Position numbers and translations under genes: made by a program
Source of the DNA: Parahoeflea olei
Lineage (GTDB): Bacteria; Pseudomonadota; Alphaproteobacteria; Rhizobiales; Rhizobiaceae
Assembly (NCBI RefSeq): GCF_001703635.1
Contig: NZ_LQZT01000015.1
Span: 1-57,361, forward strand
Direction: 5' to 3'
Length of the DNA stretch: 57,361 bases
Notes under the pieces: generated by a model
The model's database searches: none
Told to the model about the DNA's origin: nothing
Seen by the model: the letters and a program-made list of their open reading frames with translations, nothing else
Part shown: one piece after another, positions 24,804 to 33,764 of the stretch
Position numbering within the stretch: the stretch's first letter is position 1
How the letters are laid out: the number at the start of each line of letters is the position of its first letter

Positions 24804-25718
24804 TCAGGAGACCTTTTCCCGCAGCCACGATGAGAGGCCGGCGTCGAGCACCATGCGAGAGAGCTTTTGCGGACCAAGAAGTATGAGGCCTCCCGGACTG
24901 CTTTCCTCGGCGATGTAGCCCGTGTGCCAGACGAAGAACATCCGGTCGTAGGCATCGGCCTCTGCCAGGCGGGCCACATAGTCGTTCAGGGCCGCAGATG
25001 TGGCCTGCGATTTGACCTGAACGAAAGCGCGCTCGGCCGTGCTGGGCAAGATGAGCTCCAGGTCCACAGTCTTCTGCGTGCGCCCGACCTGGCTAACCCG
25101 GCGCCAACCGCTGGTCGAGAAAACGAGATCGACAAGAAGCTCGAAGTCTTGCCAGGTGAGAAGGCGCATCAGATCCACGATCGCCGTCATCAGTGCTCGT
25201 TCGGCCTCTTCGGCTGCGGCGACCTCGGAGGAGAGCTGATCGCTAAGTTTTCGCAGGAGATAGTCTCCCGCCCGAACATCGCAGATCGTCCCCCGGAACA
25301 TCTTCACCTTCAGCAGACGTCCCGACAGCCGGTCGGCCGAGAGCAGGGTGCCGTTGACGCTTGTGTTTCGCCATCCTTCCGCGGTTTGACGACGGTGGCT
25401 GCGCTCATCGAGCAATTCGACTGGGCCGCTAGGTCGGCACCAGTAGAGGATTCCGCCGACGAAGGTGATGAAGATCGAATGCTCGTCGGCCTCGTAGTAG
25501 GCCCGGACCTGATTGACGTCGCGGGTCGCCGCGCCAGCATCACCGCGGATGGTTTTCATTGCCTCCCAGACACCTTGCCAGTCGCCGCGAGCACACAGAT
25601 CGTGCGGCGCCTCGCGATAGCCGAACCGCAGGACGCCATCGCGCAGGCTTTCGGCTTCCCAGTCTCCGCCGCGACCGCGCTTGATGTAGTAGAGGTGGGA
25701 GGCCGTGACAGCGGTCAT
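24804..25718 (-). CDS. Mrr-like restriction endonuclease (PD-(D/E)XK)
   Basis: The 304-residue protein has a variable N-terminal part (about 1-170) and a C-terminal Mrr/PD-(D/E)XK nuclease. The latter opens with LTWQDFELLVDLVFSTSGWR, contains the acidic residues of VDLELILP and ends its core with the QxK variant FVQVKSQ. Such proteins cut foreign or modified DNA. It starts 7 bases after the MerR-like pseudogene stop, so the two were an operon. No methylase is adjacent, which favours a modification-dependent or nucleotide-gated nuclease over a classical type II enzyme. Confidence 0.72.
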   Translation of the reverse strand: MTAVTASHLYYIKRGRGGDWEAESLRDGVLRFGYREAPHDLCARGDWQGVWEAMKTIRGDAGAATRDVNQVRAYYEADEHSIFITFVGGILYWCRPSGPVELLDERSHRRQTAEGWRNTSVNGTLLSADRLSGRLLKVKMFRGTICDVRAGDYLLRKLSDQLSSEVAAAEEAERALMTAIVDLMRLLTWQDFELLVDLVFSTSGWRRVSQVGRTQKTVDLELILPSTAERAFVQVKSQATSAALNDYVARLAEADAYDRMFFVWHTGYIAEESSPGGLILLGPQKLSRMVLDAGLSSWLREKVS

Positions 25719-25725
25719 TCAGAGA

Positions 25726-26214
25726 TCAAGCCTCGCCTTCGCATACTTTATCGATCTCTGATCGGACGTGGTCGGCGATCCGATCGAGTTGCACGAGTAG
25801 AGCGACGTCGCCTGCCTCGGCCAATCGGTCCGGAAGGTGCCACAGGTCGTCGCCCGTAAACAGAATGAAGTCGTAATACGGCGGCCAAGCCATCAGTGTC
25901 GTGCCTGCGGCCCTTGGGTCTCGCGCGAACACCTTTCGAACATCGTCACGCGAAGCGATGCCATTTGCCTGTTCGAACGAAAGGCCAAGGTCAATCAGTT
26001 GCTTCGCCAGACGCATCAGGCAGAGGTCGACTAAGCCAAAGCGTTTCCACTTGGCGCGGACCCGGCTCAAGTCGGGAGCCGGTGAATCGCGATGAACGAA
26101 CGGCGCCATCAATCCGCTCGAACCGAGCAAGCCACGCTTCAGGTATTAGCGTAGCCCTTCGTATCCAATAGCGACGATTTCCGCTGCCTTCGCCGTCGTG
26201 ACGGTCTGTTCCAT
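25726..26214 (-). pseudogene. MerR-like regulator interrupted by an in-frame TAA
   Basis: From the ATG at 26214 the frame reads VTTAKAAEIVAIGYEGLR, then TAA (26146-26148), then continues in the same frame YLKRGLLG and on for about 140 codons to 25726. The sequence on both sides of the stop belongs to one winged-HTH domain, so a single base change probably created the stop. Re-initiation at an ATG at 26130 would give a 134-residue protein without the HTH. The downstream Mrr-like nuclease gene remains intact. A related intact regulator (37393-37863) heads the methylase operon. Confidence 0.65.
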
Positions 26215-26332
26215 TGCGCACCTAATTCGGTTCTGCCAGAACCAATATGTGCCAATATAGAAATTGGTGTCAAAGGACCCATCTTCCTCCGGAAAGGAGA
26301 GGTTGCCATGCCCACGGGGAAATTTGAGCGTC

Positions 26333-27868
26333 ATGCGGACGATATCGGGAGATGAAGCGAGGGCCCTGATCGAGAGCCAGTTGGGCACGCACGGCCACGG
26401 CGTGTTCACCGTCCTCGCGCAGTATCGGCGAGATGACGCGGTGGCGGCATGGCATGAGACGATCCGGGCCGTCGAGGAATTCATCAATCTGCCAAGATTC
26501 GGGATCGCCGACGTTCGGCTTCGAGCTTGGTTGTGCGCGATCCGATTGGACGGCGCTTTTGTTTCAGATCCGGGTCCGACATGGCTGGCCGTGCGTCAGG
26601 CGCTCGCGCCCCATCTCGAACCATCGGTCATTGCCCGGTTCACGCGGATCATGCTGTACGCCGGGGCGATGGGTGTGGCCTTCGCCGCGCATGGCCAGGA
26701 CGCTCGTAGCGCCACCATCACGCTCGACACGATCGGCGGGGCAGTCGATTATTTTCAATCGCGGCGCCGGCACTTCGTCTCGCTGCTCTACACCATGCCC
26801 CATGCGTGTTCCGGCTCGCTGGTTCTTCAGCCCTATGACGCGCTGACCGTCCTTCTGCCCCAGGTCGAGCATAGCTGCATTGCCATCACCGGCTTTCACC
26901 ATAAGCTTGCGCTGCTCGAGGCGCTGCCGGATTTCAGCCTAGAGGTCGACGGCATTGGCGCGATGGCCAGCCACGACTTTGAGACCTTGGACGACCATTT
27001 TCTTGAGCCGGAACGTGCGTCGATCCACGTCATGGCCGAGCTGCGCGGCGATCAGTTCACAATGCCGGCCATGGAACCGGTGGATGGCCGGAAGATTTTC
27101 TCGACCGCCGAACTCCGCAACGGCGTCAAGCTGATCGGCGCGATCTATGAGGCATTCGGCCTCAAGGATTCCGACTTTTCCGCCATGGGCGTGCTGGTGG
27201 TCGCCTTCGCCCGCTATTCCCGAGACGATTACTATGTCGAGATCGAGAAGGATAAGTTTCGCTCGATGCTCCGCGCGCAGAACGAGTTGGATCCCGCCGA
27301 ACTCGAGACGCTGCTGGTGAACATACCCTCGGACTACGCAACCAACACCAACGCCTATCAACCGTTTCTGGACCTGGGCGATCGGGTTGTCTCGAACGTC
27401 AATCTGCTATCGCGCTTCCTATACTCGTTCAAGAATGTCCACCTCGGCAGCCGCCGACGCTTTCAGATTCACGCGGGCTTTATTTTTGAGGACATGGTCA
27501 AGCGTGACTTGGAACGCATGGGCTTCACCGTGACGAACATCAAGCGCATCAATCGGAAGGAATTCGACGTCGTCGCTACGTATGACGGTGTCATTTTCAA
27601 CATTCAATGCAAGAACAACTGGATCGATCTTTCGAAGATCGAGGCTGAACGTAAACTGTTCGTCCGGTATAATCGGTCTCTGACGAATTACTATTCGCGA
27701 GCGCTGAAAAAGGAGCGCGGCCGCGAGCATCTGCTCAAACAGGAACTGGGTATGGACAAGGTCGTGCATTACGTCGTCAGCCGGTTTCCGGTCATCGGCG
27801 CCGACGCAGCGGTGATCAACTACAATCAGATCGAACGGCTTCGTCCCGCCGGTCGGGTGGGCGCGTGA
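26333..27868 (+). CDS. Candidate defence nuclease, large subunit of a two-gene operon
   Basis: The protein (511 residues from the ATG at 26333) has no family I can name in its first 380 residues. The C-terminal part looks like a restriction-type nuclease: a GFIFEDMVKRDLERMGF helix, then KEFDVVATYDGVIFNIQCKN, which fits the D-(x)n-QxK form of PD-(D/E)XK folds. It overlaps the next gene by GTGA, so both are coupled. It is divergent from the broken MerR-like gene. A longer frame to 26264 starts with a non-ATG codon. Substrate and trigger are unknown. Confidence 0.65.
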   Translation: MRTISGDEARALIESQLGTHGHGVFTVLAQYRRDDAVAAWHETIRAVEEFINLPRFGIADVRLRAWLCAIRLDGAFVSDPGPTWLAVRQALAPHLEPSVIARFTRIMLYAGAMGVAFAAHGQDARSATITLDTIGGAVDYFQSRRRHFVSLLYTMPHACSGSLVLQPYDALTVLLPQVEHSCIAITGFHHKLALLEALPDFSLEVDGIGAMASHDFETLDDHFLEPERASIHVMAELRGDQFTMPAMEPVDGRKIFSTAELRNGVKLIGAIYEAFGLKDSDFSAMGVLVVAFARYSRDDYYVEIEKDKFRSMLRAQNELDPAELETLLVNIPSDYATNTNAYQPFLDLGDRVVSNVNLLSRFLYSFKNVHLGSRRRFQIHAGFIFEDMVKRDLERMGFTVTNIKRINRKEFDVVATYDGVIFNIQCKNNWIDLSKIEAERKLFVRYNRSLTNYYSRALKKERGREHLLKQELGMDKVVHYVVSRFPVIGADAAVINYNQIERLRPAGRVGA

Positions 27869-28554
27869 CGACCGGCCTTGCAGACATCGGCGCGCTGCTA
27901 GCGCGGTTCACGGGGCCGGACCTGACACAAACCCTCGCTCGGATCGAGAGCGGGGTTCGCGGCGTAACGGCGGAGGGCTGTGCGAGCTTTCTCGAAAGCG
28001 CGGGGGCGGGTCGAGAGGCACTGGCCGCGGCGGCGGAAATGAAACGCCTGGCCGGCCAAATCAACGTTACAATCCATGCGCTCGGCATCCTGTTGTGCCT
28101 TCCACACATCCTCGAACCGGATGAGCGGGTGGAATATGTGTCCCTCGGCGCTGGAAACACCGGACGGGATTTTGATCTGGAGACCAATCTGCGGGTCGCC
28201 GAATTCAAGTTCATCCGATGGCGGGGCGGCGCGGAATCGATCCGTCAGAATTCGGTGTTCAAGGATTATCTGCTGCTCGCGGAGCATCCTACGGGGAAAC
28301 GGAAGCACCTCTACCTGATCGGAACCGAGCACGCGCTGAAGTTTTTGCGAGGCGGCCGGGCGCTATCGAGCGTGCTGAGCCGGAATGACAAGCTGCAGAA
28401 AGTGTTTTCTAACCGCTTCGGCGAGACGTTTCGGACCGTCGGAGACTATTTCGCGGTCCACGCCAACGCGGTGCGGATCGATGACGTCTCGCCGTGGCTT
28501 TCGGAACTGGCCGAAGAGCTGATCGCGGAGCCGGATGCTGAGTCAAACGATTAG
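27865..28554 (+). CDS. Candidate PD-(D/E)XK-like protein, small subunit
   Basis: This 229-residue protein starts at a GTG that overlaps the stop of the upstream gene. Residues about 100-125 read GRDFDLETNLRVAEFKFIRW, an arrangement (D, E-x-K) expected of a nuclease-like fold. The following FKDYLLLAEHPTGKRKHLYL resembles the beta strands after such a core. No close family is recognised. It ends overlapping the convergent HEPN gene by 4 bases. Together with the 511-residue protein it may form a two-component nuclease system. Confidence 0.6.
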   Translation: MTTGLADIGALLARFTGPDLTQTLARIESGVRGVTAEGCASFLESAGAGREALAAAAEMKRLAGQINVTIHALGILLCLPHILEPDERVEYVSLGAGNTGRDFDLETNLRVAEFKFIRWRGGAESIRQNSVFKDYLLLAEHPTGKRKHLYLIGTEHALKFLRGGRALSSVLSRNDKLQKVFSNRFGETFRTVGDYFAVHANAVRIDDVSPWLSELAEELIAEPDAESND

Positions 28555-29708
28555 GGCGCTGGCCGGGTGACCCTGGGACGGCGCGCGCCGCGTTCGGCCG
28601 GTGGACGTGTCGCGGTGAGGAGGGCTTCCTCGGCATTTTTCTGCGGCCCCATGAAGTCCATGCGATCGGCGATATAGGCTCCGAAGGCTTTTGGATCGTC
28701 AGCTGATGGCATGGGTGCTGCGTGGGTGAGCGGCAGAAATGCAGTCAGCGCGATGCGATAGAGCGGTGCGGCATATTCGAAGATCGTCCGCTGCGGCGTC
28801 GAAAGGACGAGATTGCTGCGCTCCACCGGGTTGCCGTGGAGAAAGTCGTTTCGGCATTCGTATAGCACTTGGTGGAGCCACGATGCCAGCGTACGCTTCA
28901 CCTTAGCTTTTCCGCCCGTATCGTGCGCGAGCTGGCCGCTCGCGGGGATTGCCCAAGGCGTGCGCTCGATCATCTCGAACACCTTATCCCGGTTGGCTTG
29001 GCCGCTTCCGCCGGGATGCACGAGGATCTCGAACGCGCTGACCCAGAGGGAGACGACGCGCCCGACGTCGTAAAACGTCGTGTCCGTTCCCGCCGGCAAG
29101 AGTGAGGCGTGATACGCCACGTTGAGTGAGCGCATCAGCGCAACATCTTCCCAGGCGGGCTCTGCGGCTTCATAGCGTTGACGCCACCGCGCCATGAGCG
29201 CCGTGAGCAACGGCTGGTCGATGTCACCTTCTCCGAGGGAGGTGCGGAACAGTGCTGGTGATGACTGACCCTTGAAGCTGGAAACTTCATGCGTACCGAG
29301 GATGGCCGGTGTGCTGCCGATCACATCCTCATAGCGTCGGTCAAGCATCCAAGGATAGATCGAGAAGGCCTCGCCAAAGAGTACCCGATGCCCGCGCGGA
29401 TGTCGGAGTTCCAGCGCGCGGCCGTGGGTGACCGCCGAGAGCGCGATAAGATCGCGAAAGCTCGCCAGCGCCGAGACTTCGCTAAATATCGGTGGCGCCG
29501 CTGTGTTAAGGATCAGGACGGCGGGTTCGAACTTCTGCCCGAAGTTGTCAGCGAAACGGTTGAGGAAACGCCTGAGCATGGGGTGCGTGCGCTTCAGGGT
29601 CGCAACGCGGCGATCGTGTCCGGGGGCAAGCGCCGCGATGTCGCAGCCGATTGCAGCTTCCAGCGGAATATTGGGAAGGACGAACACTGGCGTCCAATCG
29701 GCGGTCAT
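28551..29708 (-). CDS. ApeA-like HEPN protein, third gene of the OLD-UvrD operon
   Basis: The 385-residue protein has a C-terminal HEPN motif: LYECRNDFLHGNPV near residue 300, with R-NDFL-H fitting RX4H. The N-terminal 200 residues form a domain I cannot assign, as in ApeA-like proteins with a variable sensor half. The ATG at 29708 lies 13 bases after the UvrD-like gene stop, in the same direction, so it belongs to that operon. HEPN RNases commonly act as abortive effectors. Gabija proper has only two genes, so this third gene is an addition or a separate system. Confidence 0.7.
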   Translation of the reverse strand: MTADWTPVFVLPNIPLEAAIGCDIAALAPGHDRRVATLKRTHPMLRRFLNRFADNFGQKFEPAVLILNTAAPPIFSEVSALASFRDLIALSAVTHGRALELRHPRGHRVLFGEAFSIYPWMLDRRYEDVIGSTPAILGTHEVSSFKGQSSPALFRTSLGEGDIDQPLLTALMARWRQRYEAAEPAWEDVALMRSLNVAYHASLLPAGTDTTFYDVGRVVSLWVSAFEILVHPGGSGQANRDKVFEMIERTPWAIPASGQLAHDTGGKAKVKRTLASWLHQVLYECRNDFLHGNPVERSNLVLSTPQRTIFEYAAPLYRIALTAFLPLTHAAPMPSADDPKAFGAYIADRMDFMGPQKNAEEALLTATRPPAERGARRPRVTRPAP

Positions 29709-29721
29709 GATCTCGACCCAC

Positions 29722-31605
29722 TCATATTGCGATTTCCGGCACGCCCGCATCAGTCAGAAGCTGATAGAGCTCAGCCACATTGTTTCGGTTTCCGCGTTGT
29801 TGGCAGAACGCGAAGATAGCGCGCTGTTTCGCCCGCGAGAGGGCGACGAAAAACGCAGCGACGCCCTCGGGGTCGCCGGGGGTGTGGGCCCACCAAGCAC
29901 GGTCGTCGAGGCCGACGAAGATGATGGTGTCGTATTCGAGGCCCTTGCTCTTGTGGACGGTCATCATCGGAATCTGATTGACCCCCTCGAACGCATCCAG
30001 GCAAGCCGTCCAGTTGGGGGCACCATCGGCCGAAGCGAAGAAGTGGATGCAAAAGGCTTCAAGGATGATCTGAAGCAGGTCGCCAACGCCATATTCGGCA
30101 TAGGTTCGGGCGATCGCTCCGAGATCCAGATATTCGAAAACCCGTCGGACGAAATCGGCAGCGCTTTGCCGCGACGGGGCAGTAGCCGCCATGTCGGTGC
30201 GCAAGGCCGTCAGAAATGCGCTGAGTTCCGCCTCGACCTTGGCCGCGCGCGCATCATCGTCTTGCCCGGTAGTGCGCAGCGCCAGGACAGAAGACGAGAC
30301 CAGCTGCCATGCGGCCGGCGCGCGGCGTGTCGCGCCCAGGCGGAAGATTGCAATCGCGAGCCGGCTCAGGTCATCAGATAGCAAATCCTGAAGCGAGGTT
30401 TTGCCGAGAGTATGGCTCTCATTGCGAATCCGCAGGCCATGAACGGCGAAGGCTCCAGCGAGTTCGTGCTCATAATCATCGGACTTCTGCTTCACTAGGA
30501 GGGCGTAGTCGCGCGGCGCCCGGCCGCGGGTGGTAATGTCATTGGCGATCCATTGCGCCAGGTGGGCGGCTTCCGCCGCAATGGTCTGGCTGGACCAAAC
30601 CTGAGCGACGTCGCCATCGACCTGACGGGCGGTCTGAGCGACTGTAGGGACGGTGTTCGGATCGAGAGCGCGCGCGACGATGTGCTGGATCGCGACCAGG
30701 TCCGGCGAGGAACGGAAGTTGAAAAGGAGGGGGAACCTTGCTCCGCCGAAATCGGCCTGCAGCCGCTGAAAGGCGTCCTGACGCGCGCCGGCGAAGACCA
30801 TGATCCGCTGCTTGTCGTCACCGACGCCGGTGATGATGGTTTGCCCGCCAGAGAACGCCGAATGCAGGAAGTCGTATTGCGCGTAAGTCGTGTCTTGGAA
30901 TTCGTCGACGAAGACGAAGGGATAGGTGGCGACGAGCGCCCGGCGGATGTGGGGATTGGCCCTTAGCAGCCGCTCTGCGAGTCGGTTGATACCTATGAAG
31001 GTGAGTAACGAAGGCTGTCCGGGCTGCAGTTGTGTCGCCCACCAGCGGGCGATCGTGAACTCGGCGGCGTTCTGGGGCGCGATCGGTCCCATCGGCAGGC
31101 GGTAGCTGCCGACGATCTTGGCTTCGAAGTCGCCCGCGCTGTAGCCGGCGATTTCGGCCTGCCATTCCGGCGGCGCGCTGAGGCGGGCGAGCGTCAGGAA
31201 GCCTTCGACCGCCTTCCGCTTCGGGAAGGCGATTTCGTAGGGCCGCGTCGGGCGCCAGTCAGCGGGAATGGCGTTGAGAAAACGATCGACTAGGCTCTTG
31301 GTGAAGGCGTCGAAGGTGACAGACACGAACCGGTGGGCGAACTCTGGCGGGCACCGCTTGCGGACCCGCGATGCGAGATTGTTGGCCGCATCGGTTTTAA
31401 ACGAAATCGCCAGCACGCGGTGCGGCGCTCGGCAGAGGCCCGTCTCAAGGAGATAGTCGGCGCGCTGCGCCAGGAATTCGGTCTTGCCGGCGCCAGGACC
31501 CGCGACCACGCATGCCGAGCCGGCGTGGCGCAGGGCGTTCCACGCAGCCGGTTCGAGGTCGTCTATCCCGCTGGGGCGCCAGTCCTCTGGACGAATAAGG
31601 CGCAT
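29722..31605 (-). CDS. UvrD/Rep-like helicase (GajB-like)
   Basis: The 627-residue protein is a superfamily 1A helicase. Walker A is GPGAGKTEF, motif II is FVDEFQDTTYAQYDFL, motif III is GVGDDKQRIMVFAGA, motif IV contains FNFRSSPDL, motif V is TVHKSKGLEYDTIIF and motif VI is VALSRAKQRA. The N-terminus is tightly coupled to the OLD gene: a GTG at 31611 overlaps its stop and the ATG at 31605 follows 2 bases later. OLD nuclease plus UvrD-like helicase is the Gabija arrangement; this helicase is somewhat longer than typical GajB (about 500 residues). Confidence 0.85.
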   Translation of the reverse strand: MRLIRPEDWRPSGIDDLEPAAWNALRHAGSACVVAGPGAGKTEFLAQRADYLLETGLCRAPHRVLAISFKTDAANNLASRVRKRCPPEFAHRFVSVTFDAFTKSLVDRFLNAIPADWRPTRPYEIAFPKRKAVEGFLTLARLSAPPEWQAEIAGYSAGDFEAKIVGSYRLPMGPIAPQNAAEFTIARWWATQLQPGQPSLLTFIGINRLAERLLRANPHIRRALVATYPFVFVDEFQDTTYAQYDFLHSAFSGGQTIITGVGDDKQRIMVFAGARQDAFQRLQADFGGARFPLLFNFRSSPDLVAIQHIVARALDPNTVPTVAQTARQVDGDVAQVWSSQTIAAEAAHLAQWIANDITTRGRAPRDYALLVKQKSDDYEHELAGAFAVHGLRIRNESHTLGKTSLQDLLSDDLSRLAIAIFRLGATRRAPAAWQLVSSSVLALRTTGQDDDARAAKVEAELSAFLTALRTDMAATAPSRQSAADFVRRVFEYLDLGAIARTYAEYGVGDLLQIILEAFCIHFFASADGAPNWTACLDAFEGVNQIPMMTVHKSKGLEYDTIIFVGLDDRAWWAHTPGDPEGVAAFFVALSRAKQRAIFAFCQQRGNRNNVAELYQLLTDAGVPEIAI

Positions 31606-31607
31606 GG

Positions 31608-33596
31608 TCACAGGCCCGCAAGCGGCGGCGGCGGCGGCGGCGGTGGGGGCGGCGTCAGGCGCGCGACAATCGACGTCAGGAGGGCACGCAACTCTTCGGG
31701 CGCGCCCGCCGCGAGCGCGACCGGGTCTTGCGCGCTGAGCACCCGGACGTGGGTGCTCGGCTTGCCGCGCCCCAAGAACAGATAGCGATACCAACGCATC
31801 AAGGCGTCGTGGTCAGCACCGTAAAGGTGAGGCAAGCCGTCATCGCCCAGAACCGACGTGCGAGGCTCCCCTGCGGGCGACGGCCCTTGGCGGCCCGGTT
31901 CAATGACCTGATAGGCCACAGGAAAGGCCCTCAGCATCGAATAGTCGAGATCGAGGGGCGTGCAGAAGTAGACGTGGAACTGGCGGAGCCAGTTCATCCA
32001 TTGAGTGATAGCGACGGAGTCCTGGATTGGCAGATTGTCGAAAGCCGCCAGGTTGACCGCTGGTCCTTGGGGATCGAGGAACTGTCCGAAAATGGCTTGA
32101 GGCGTGACATTGTTCGCAAGCAGTTGCGTACAGGCCGTCTTTATACGACCCCATCCTCCTCCGGAACGGCCCCAGTCGAGATCCAGCAGGGTGGCGTAGG
32201 GGATGTCGAGATCGGTCAGCAGTCGCCAGAGATGGTTTACATGCCGGCCGCCCAAGGGAACGACCGCGACGAAGGATCGATCGACGTCGAGCCCCATGAC
32301 GTCGGCGAGACGGGGAAGAACGACCTCCTCGGACGCGCCTTCCCCCAGCACGACGAAGCGCGCGAAGTAGAGTTCGGGATAGGTGCGCACAGCCTCGCGG
32401 ATGAACTTCGAGGCTTCTTCTTCGCCGACGGGGAGGGTGATCGGGCGGATGCGGGCCGTTCGATCCTGCGGGTCGAGGCGGAAGTGCCGGACTTGGGTAG
32501 GATCGACCCGGGCGAGTATGCTCGGGGAATGGCTGGAAACAACCGCCTGCGCCTGTGGCGACTTCGTTAGGTCCAGGATCTGCCGGACGATGCGAGAGAG
32601 ATAGAAGGGAGCGAGATTGTTTTCGGGCTCTTCGATCGCGATGAGCGTGAGCGCCGGCAAGGGTACGCCGCCAGGCTGGAAACCAGCCCCGGCGGGATCG
32701 GCTACGATCCCACCTTCAACATCCAACGTCGCGGCGGTCATCGCCAGATGGAAGAGTGACCTCTGGCCGTCGCTCAGGTCATCGAGGGCTCGCTCCCGTC
32801 CGGCCTCGTCTGGACGGAAGACCACCTCCACCTTCCGGATGAAATGCTCGAACCGCAGATCGAGCGGGCGAAAAACCGGCGTCGTGTCGGTCCCGGCGGT
32901 GTAAACTTCCTGCCACCGTCGCGTCACCGCTGCGGCGATCACGTCGACGGCCGGTTCCCCGGCGAAAGCGTCGTTTAATGTGGCGCCGGCGTTCGTAAAC
33001 GTATCGCGGACGCCCTGCGACCAGTTGATGGCACGCCACAACCGGCCGCGCAGAAAGGCCGTCACCTGGGAGGCGCCGTCCCGCGTCGCTGGCACGTAGA
33101 TCATTTGGATCCGCGCCCGGTCGGCGGCCTTCAACTCGGTACAATCAGCGTCGGTGAACGCCCCGAAAGTCCTGACCACCCAGTATTTCTGTTCAATCGC
33201 ACCATCGAGCGAACCGTCATCGGTCCAGGTCGCTTCGAGACGCAGGCGGCATTTCAGCTTGCCCGCCTCGTCAGCGGCCATCTGGTGGAAGAATTCCGGA
33301 ATTGCCGCGCCGCCGGTGCCGTCGGCGTCCAGTTCGGGAAAGGCGATGATCGCCTCCAGGACGAAGTTTCGCTGAAGCGGGGCGGCAAGCTCGGCGGCAG
33401 GGACATGGAAATCTTGGCGCCGTAGGCGTCGCTGATCGCCGGTCACGCCGAAGAGGCGTTGCAGGGCCTGCATCAGGGCCGTCTTCCCCGCACCGTTGAC
33501 GCCGACAAACGTGGTGAGGTCGGAGGTGAGGTCGACGCTTGTCGCTTCAGGTCCGAAGCAGCGGAAATTCGTCAGCCTGAGCCGCTCAATAAACAT
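31608..33596 (-). CDS. OLD-family ATPase/TOPRIM nuclease (GajA-like)
   Basis: The 662-residue protein has an N-terminal ABC-type ATPase (Walker A GVNGAGKTAL at about residue 33; signature LSDGQRSLFHLAM; Walker B IAIEEPENNLAPF; VSSHSPSILARV). It continues into a TOPRIM domain (LGEGASEEVVLPRL with its catalytic Glu, and LLDLDWGRSGG with DxD). This is the class 2 OLD layout, which cleaves DNA in Gabija systems and is gated by nucleotides. GGGAGGTC precedes the ATG at 33596. The C-terminus ends in ten prolines encoded by a trinucleotide run. UvrD and HEPN genes follow in the same operon. Confidence 0.87.
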   Translation of the reverse strand: MFIERLRLTNFRCFGPEATSVDLTSDLTTFVGVNGAGKTALMQALQRLFGVTGDQRRLRRQDFHVPAAELAAPLQRNFVLEAIIAFPELDADGTGGAAIPEFFHQMAADEAGKLKCRLRLEATWTDDGSLDGAIEQKYWVVRTFGAFTDADCTELKAADRARIQMIYVPATRDGASQVTAFLRGRLWRAINWSQGVRDTFTNAGATLNDAFAGEPAVDVIAAAVTRRWQEVYTAGTDTTPVFRPLDLRFEHFIRKVEVVFRPDEAGRERALDDLSDGQRSLFHLAMTAATLDVEGGIVADPAGAGFQPGGVPLPALTLIAIEEPENNLAPFYLSRIVRQILDLTKSPQAQAVVSSHSPSILARVDPTQVRHFRLDPQDRTARIRPITLPVGEEEASKFIREAVRTYPELYFARFVVLGEGASEEVVLPRLADVMGLDVDRSFVAVVPLGGRHVNHLWRLLTDLDIPYATLLDLDWGRSGGGWGRIKTACTQLLANNVTPQAIFGQFLDPQGPAVNLAAFDNLPIQDSVAITQWMNWLRQFHVYFCTPLDLDYSMLRAFPVAYQVIEPGRQGPSPAGEPRTSVLGDDGLPHLYGADHDALMRWYRYLFLGRGKPSTHVRVLSAQDPVALAAGAPEELRALLTSIVARLTPPPPPPPPPPLAGL
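31622..31644. repeat. GCG/GGC trinucleotide run encoding a polyproline tail
   Basis: About seven consecutive GCG triplets encode most of the ten prolines at the OLD C-terminus and end about 15 bases before the OLD stop. Slippage in units of three would alter the tail length without breaking the frame. Confidence 0.6.
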
Positions 33597-33764
33597 TTTA
33601 GCTGACCTCCCGTTATTAGTCGCCGATCGCGTCAAGTTTCCCTTGATTGGCAGCCGCCACCTTCCATGATCTCGCCACCTATACTTCATGGCTCAGTATA
33701 AATCGCGCTTGGGACAAAACTTCTGATAAAATTGCGATCTATCGGCGATAGCCAAGACTACGAC

